A DNA stretch of 15,015 bases. Source: Zoogloeaceae bacterium (GTDB lineage Bacteria; Pseudomonadota; Gammaproteobacteria; Burkholderiales; Rhodocyclaceae). The position numbers and the translations under genes were made by a program. A model generated the notes under the pieces. The model was given only the letters and a program-made list of their open reading frames with translations. It ran no database searches and was not told the origin of the DNA. The stretch covers positions 1 through 15,015 of the forward strand of contig JAITJU010000174.1 of the NCBI GenBank assembly GCA_031278735.1, written 5' to 3'. Positions 13,128 through 15,015 of the stretch are shown in pieces (position 1 is the stretch's first letter; each line of letters opens with the position of its first letter).

Positions 13128-13867
13128 CAAACGAACTTTCTCCTTCCCGCAGCGTCCTGGTGACGGGCGCGTCAAAAGGCATCGGCGCGGCTGTTGCCCG
13201 CCGCGTGACGGCGGACGGCTTTTTGCCCGTGCTGCATTGCGCGACGCAACGCGGCCTTGCCGAAACGCTGGCCGACGAACTGACGACCGCCCGCGGACGC
13301 CCGCGCGTCCTGCAATTCGACGTGGCCGACCGCGAATCCGCGCGCGCGGCGCTCCTGTCCGACGTCGAGGCGCACGGCGTGTATTACGGCGTGGTGCTGA
13401 ATGCGGGCGTCAGCGCTGACAACGCCTTTCCCGCCATGACGGACGCGGAATGGGATCGTGTGCTCGACGTCAATCTGGACGGCTTCTACAACGTTCTGAA
13501 GCCGCTGGTCATGCTCATGGTGCGGGCGCGGCGGCCAGGGCGCATCATCACGCTTTCCTCGCTTTCCGGGCAGGCGGGCAATCGCGGCCAGGTCAATTAC
13601 AGCGCCGCCAAGGCGGGCGTCATCGGCGCGACCAAGGCGCTGGCCGTGGAACTTGCCAAACGGCGCATCACGGTGAATTGCGTCGCGCCCGGCCTCATCG
13701 AAACCGCGATGGTCGAGGCCGACGTCATGGAGCGGATGCTGCCCCTGATTCCCCTTCGGCGCGCCGGAAAACCGGAAGAAGTCGCGGCGGCGGTCAGTTT
13801 CCTGCTTGCCGACGACGCCGCCTACATCACGCGACAGGTGATCGCGGTCAATGGGGGAATGCTGTGA
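13124..13867 (+). CDS. apeQ: 3-oxoacyl-ACP reductase, FabG/ApeQ-like
   Basis: Short-chain dehydrogenase/reductase of 247 aa, normal length. The nucleotide motif TGASKGIG is at 14-21, the structural NAG at 93-95, and the catalytic set is Asn117, Ser146, Tyr159 and Lys163 (SSLSGQAGNRGQVNYSAAKAG region). The PG motif APGLIETAM (188-196) and the C-terminal VIAVNGGML are FabG-like. It would use NADPH to reduce the 3-ketoacyl-ACP made by the ketosynthases. Thr40-Gln42 in HCATQRG replaces the usual NADPH-contacting Arg-Asn pattern of FabG (TATSENG or NRNE-like in relatives), so the cofactor is assumed rather than read. The start overlaps the dehydratase stop as ATGA. The stop overlaps a GTG of a possible 30-codon ORF as GTGA. 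Confidence 0.92.
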   Translation: MTNELSPSRSVLVTGASKGIGAAVARRVTADGFLPVLHCATQRGLAETLADELTTARGRPRVLQFDVADRESARAALLSDVEAHGVYYGVVLNAGVSADNAFPAMTDAEWDRVLDVNLDGFYNVLKPLVMLMVRARRPGRIITLSSLSGQAGNRGQVNYSAAKAGVIGATKALAVELAKRRITVNCVAPGLIETAMVEADVMERMLPLIPLRRAGKPEEVAAAVSFLLADDAAYITRQVIAVNGGML

Positions 13868-13956
13868 GCCAGACCGGATGGAATGACGGCTTCCTTCTCG
13901 CCCGCGTTTCTTTGCGCGCGGAATCGGGCGCTTCGCGTAACGGAAGCCAGGTGTGA
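13864..13956 (+). CDS. Possible 30-codon small ORF bridging apeQ and apeR
   Basis: A GTG at 13864 shares GTGA with the ketoreductase stop, and the frame ends at TGA 13954-13956, sharing GTGA with the start codon of the next ketosynthase (GTG 13953). Both junctions therefore have the 4-nt overlap seen elsewhere in this operon. The predicted 30-residue product begins VSQTGWNDGFLLARVSLRAE and is polar with two short hydrophobic runs. There is no recognisable domain or signal. It may be a coupled microprotein, a passive coupling leader that delivers ribosomes to apeR, or the remnant of a lost gene. The same 85 nt is closed in the apeR frame by an in-frame TAA at 13938, so it is not an N-terminal extension of that protein. 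Confidence 0.35.
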   Translation: MSQTGWNDGFLLARVSLRAESGASRNGSQV

Positions 13957-15015
13957 GCGCAAGACGGGTTGTCGTCACGGGCATGGGCGGCATTACGCCC
14001 CTGGGCATCCAGTGGGCGGATATTGAGCGTCATTTGCGATCCTGCCGGAATGCCGTCGTCGTCATGGAGGATTGGCGGGGCATCCGGGGCCAGAACACCC
14101 GCCTGGGCGCGCCGGCGGCGGCCTTTTCCCTGCCGCCGGAACGCTACAACCGCAAAACCACGCGCAGCATGGGACGGGTGGCGATTCTGGCCTGCCGCGC
14201 CGCTGAATTTGCCTTGTCCGACGCCGGGTTGCTGGAGGAAAAGGCGCTGCTCTCTTCCGGGCGGGTCGGCGTCTCCTGCGGCTCATCGGCGGGGTCGACG
14301 CAGGCCATTGCCGATTTCGGCCACATGATCGAGCATCGCGCCGTCGATGGCCTGAACGCCAACAGCTACATCCGCATGATGGCGCACACGGCTCCGGTCA
14401 ATATCGCCGTCCTGTTCGGCCTGCGCGGGCGGGTGCACACCACTTCCAGCGCCTGCACCTCCGGCAGCCAGGGGATCGGCTATGCCTACGAAACCATCCT
14501 GCACGATCACGCCGACATCATGATCGCGGGCGGCGCGGAAGAACTGGGGGCGAGTTATTCGGCGGTGTTCGACACGCTCTTTGCCACCAGCACGAAAAAC
14601 GATACGCCCCGCCTCACCCCGCGCCCCTACGACCGCGACCGCGACGGTCTCGTCATCGGCGAGGGCGCGGGTTTGCTGATTCTGGAAGAATATGCGCACG
14701 CCAGGGCGCGCGGCGCGAAAATCCACGCGGAAGTCGTCGGTTTCGGCACCAACTGCGACGGCGCGCACGTCACGCAGCCACGCGCCGAAACCATGGCGGA
14801 AGCCATACGCCTCGCGCTTTCCTCCGCCGGGCTTTCGCCCGCGGCCATCGGCTATGTCAATGGTCATGGCACCGCCACCGAACTGGGCGACATCGCCGAG
14901 AGCCAGGCCACGCATGAAGTCTTCGGCCCCGGCATCCCCATCAGCTCGCTGAAAAGCTACATGGGCCACACCCTGGGCGCGTCGGGCGCGCTGGAAGCCT
15001 GGTTTTCCATCGCCA
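13953..15015 (+). CDS. apeR: Beta-ketoacyl-ACP synthase, ApeR/FabF-like (3' end beyond window)
   Basis: The first 354 residues of a condensing enzyme are visible and the gene runs off the right edge; FabF-type enzymes are about 410 aa, so some 50-60 residues are missing. The N-terminus RRVVVTGMGGITPLG (4-18) is canonical KAS II. The triad is Cys168 in TSSACTSGSQ, His305 in NGHGTATELGD and His339 in SYMGHTLGASGALEA, with Lys334. Known ApeR acts as a homodimeric ketosynthase in chain extension or initiation. The start is GTG 13953: an in-frame TAA at 13938 excludes earlier starts, GGAAG lies 6 nt upstream, and the ATG at 13983 would delete part of the conserved first strand. It is 85 nt from the ketoreductase, bridged by a possible small ORF. 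Confidence 0.92.
   Translation, partial: MSARRVVVTGMGGITPLGIQWADIERHLRSCRNAVVVMEDWRGIRGQNTRLGAPAAAFSLPPERYNRKTTRSMGRVAILACRAAEFALSDAGLLEEKALLSSGRVGVSCGSSAGSTQAIADFGHMIEHRAVDGLNANSYIRMMAHTAPVNIAVLFGLRGRVHTTSSACTSGSQGIGYAYETILHDHADIMIAGGAEELGASYSAVFDTLFATSTKNDTPRLTPRPYDRDRDGLVIGEGAGLLILEEYAHARARGAKIHAEVVGFGTNCDGAHVTQPRAETMAEAIRLALSSAGLSPAAIGYVNGHGTATELGDIAESQATHEVFGPGIPISSLKSYMGHTLGASGALEAWFSIA

Noticed and set aside
13450..13956. A 168-codon plus-strand frame overlapping apeQ out of frame
   Set aside because: Most of it is a shadow of the ketoreductase; only its last 30 codons, beyond apeQ, are of interest and are reported separately.

Overview
The window is about 15 kb of GC-rich, densely coding bacterial chromosome. 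Gene content (Proteobacteria-type transketolase and GAPDH, an E4P-dehydrogenase-like paralogue, an Sbal_3080-type lipoprotein, an aryl-polyene-type gene set) suggests a proteobacterium, most likely a betaproteobacterium. That placement is inference from gene content and cannot be settled from the sequence alone. No rRNA, tRNA, CRISPR array, insertion sequence or prophage gene was seen.

Layout. (1) 1-2118: a TATAAT promoter element and a complete transketolase. (2) 2186-3329, minus strand: a two-gene unit encoding an HPP-family membrane protein and a glutathione S-transferase. Its promoter carries a perfect inverted repeat between the -35 and -10 boxes. A divergent TetR-family regulator (3457-4086) is its probable repressor, and a single-pass SdiA-regulated/YjiK-like beta-propeller protein with a TTG start follows (4123-5028). 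(3) 5029-5254: the longest non-coding stretch (226 bp), holding a short direct repeat and the likely promoter of the next unit. (4) 5255-9048: a GAPDH, a methyl-accepting chemotaxis protein and an Epd-like second GAPDH paralogue, separated by only 25 and 16 nt. Transketolase makes and uses glyceraldehyde-3-phosphate and erythrose-4-phosphate, the substrates expected for the two dehydrogenases, so the first 9 kb is centred on triose/tetrose phosphate metabolism. The chemoreceptor between the two dehydrogenases is unusual.

(5) 9123 to the right edge: a compact, co-directional biosynthetic operon that matches the distal half of aryl polyene (APE) pigment clusters. It holds a halogenase-like FAD enzyme, a DUF3261 protein, a ketosynthase (ApeO-like), an Sbal_3080-family lipoprotein, a hotdog dehydratase (ApeP-like), a ketoreductase (ApeQ-like), a possible 30-codon coupled small ORF, and a second ketosynthase (ApeR-like) that runs off the edge. 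Junctions overlap by 4 nt (ATGA or GTGA) or 11 nt, which indicates translational coupling. The enzymes would carry out condensation, ketoreduction and dehydration cycles on an ACP-bound aryl starter to build a conjugated polyene. The ACPs, starter-loading ligase, chain-length factor, second dehydratase, acyltransferase and exporter normally found in such clusters are not upstream here, so they must lie beyond the right edge or elsewhere.

The points most worth following up are the halogenase signatures in the FAD enzyme (possible halogenated aryl polyene), the coupled small ORF at 13864-13956, the GapB-like loss of the NAD-selective Asp in the first GAPDH, and the chemoreceptor embedded between two GAPDH paralogues.
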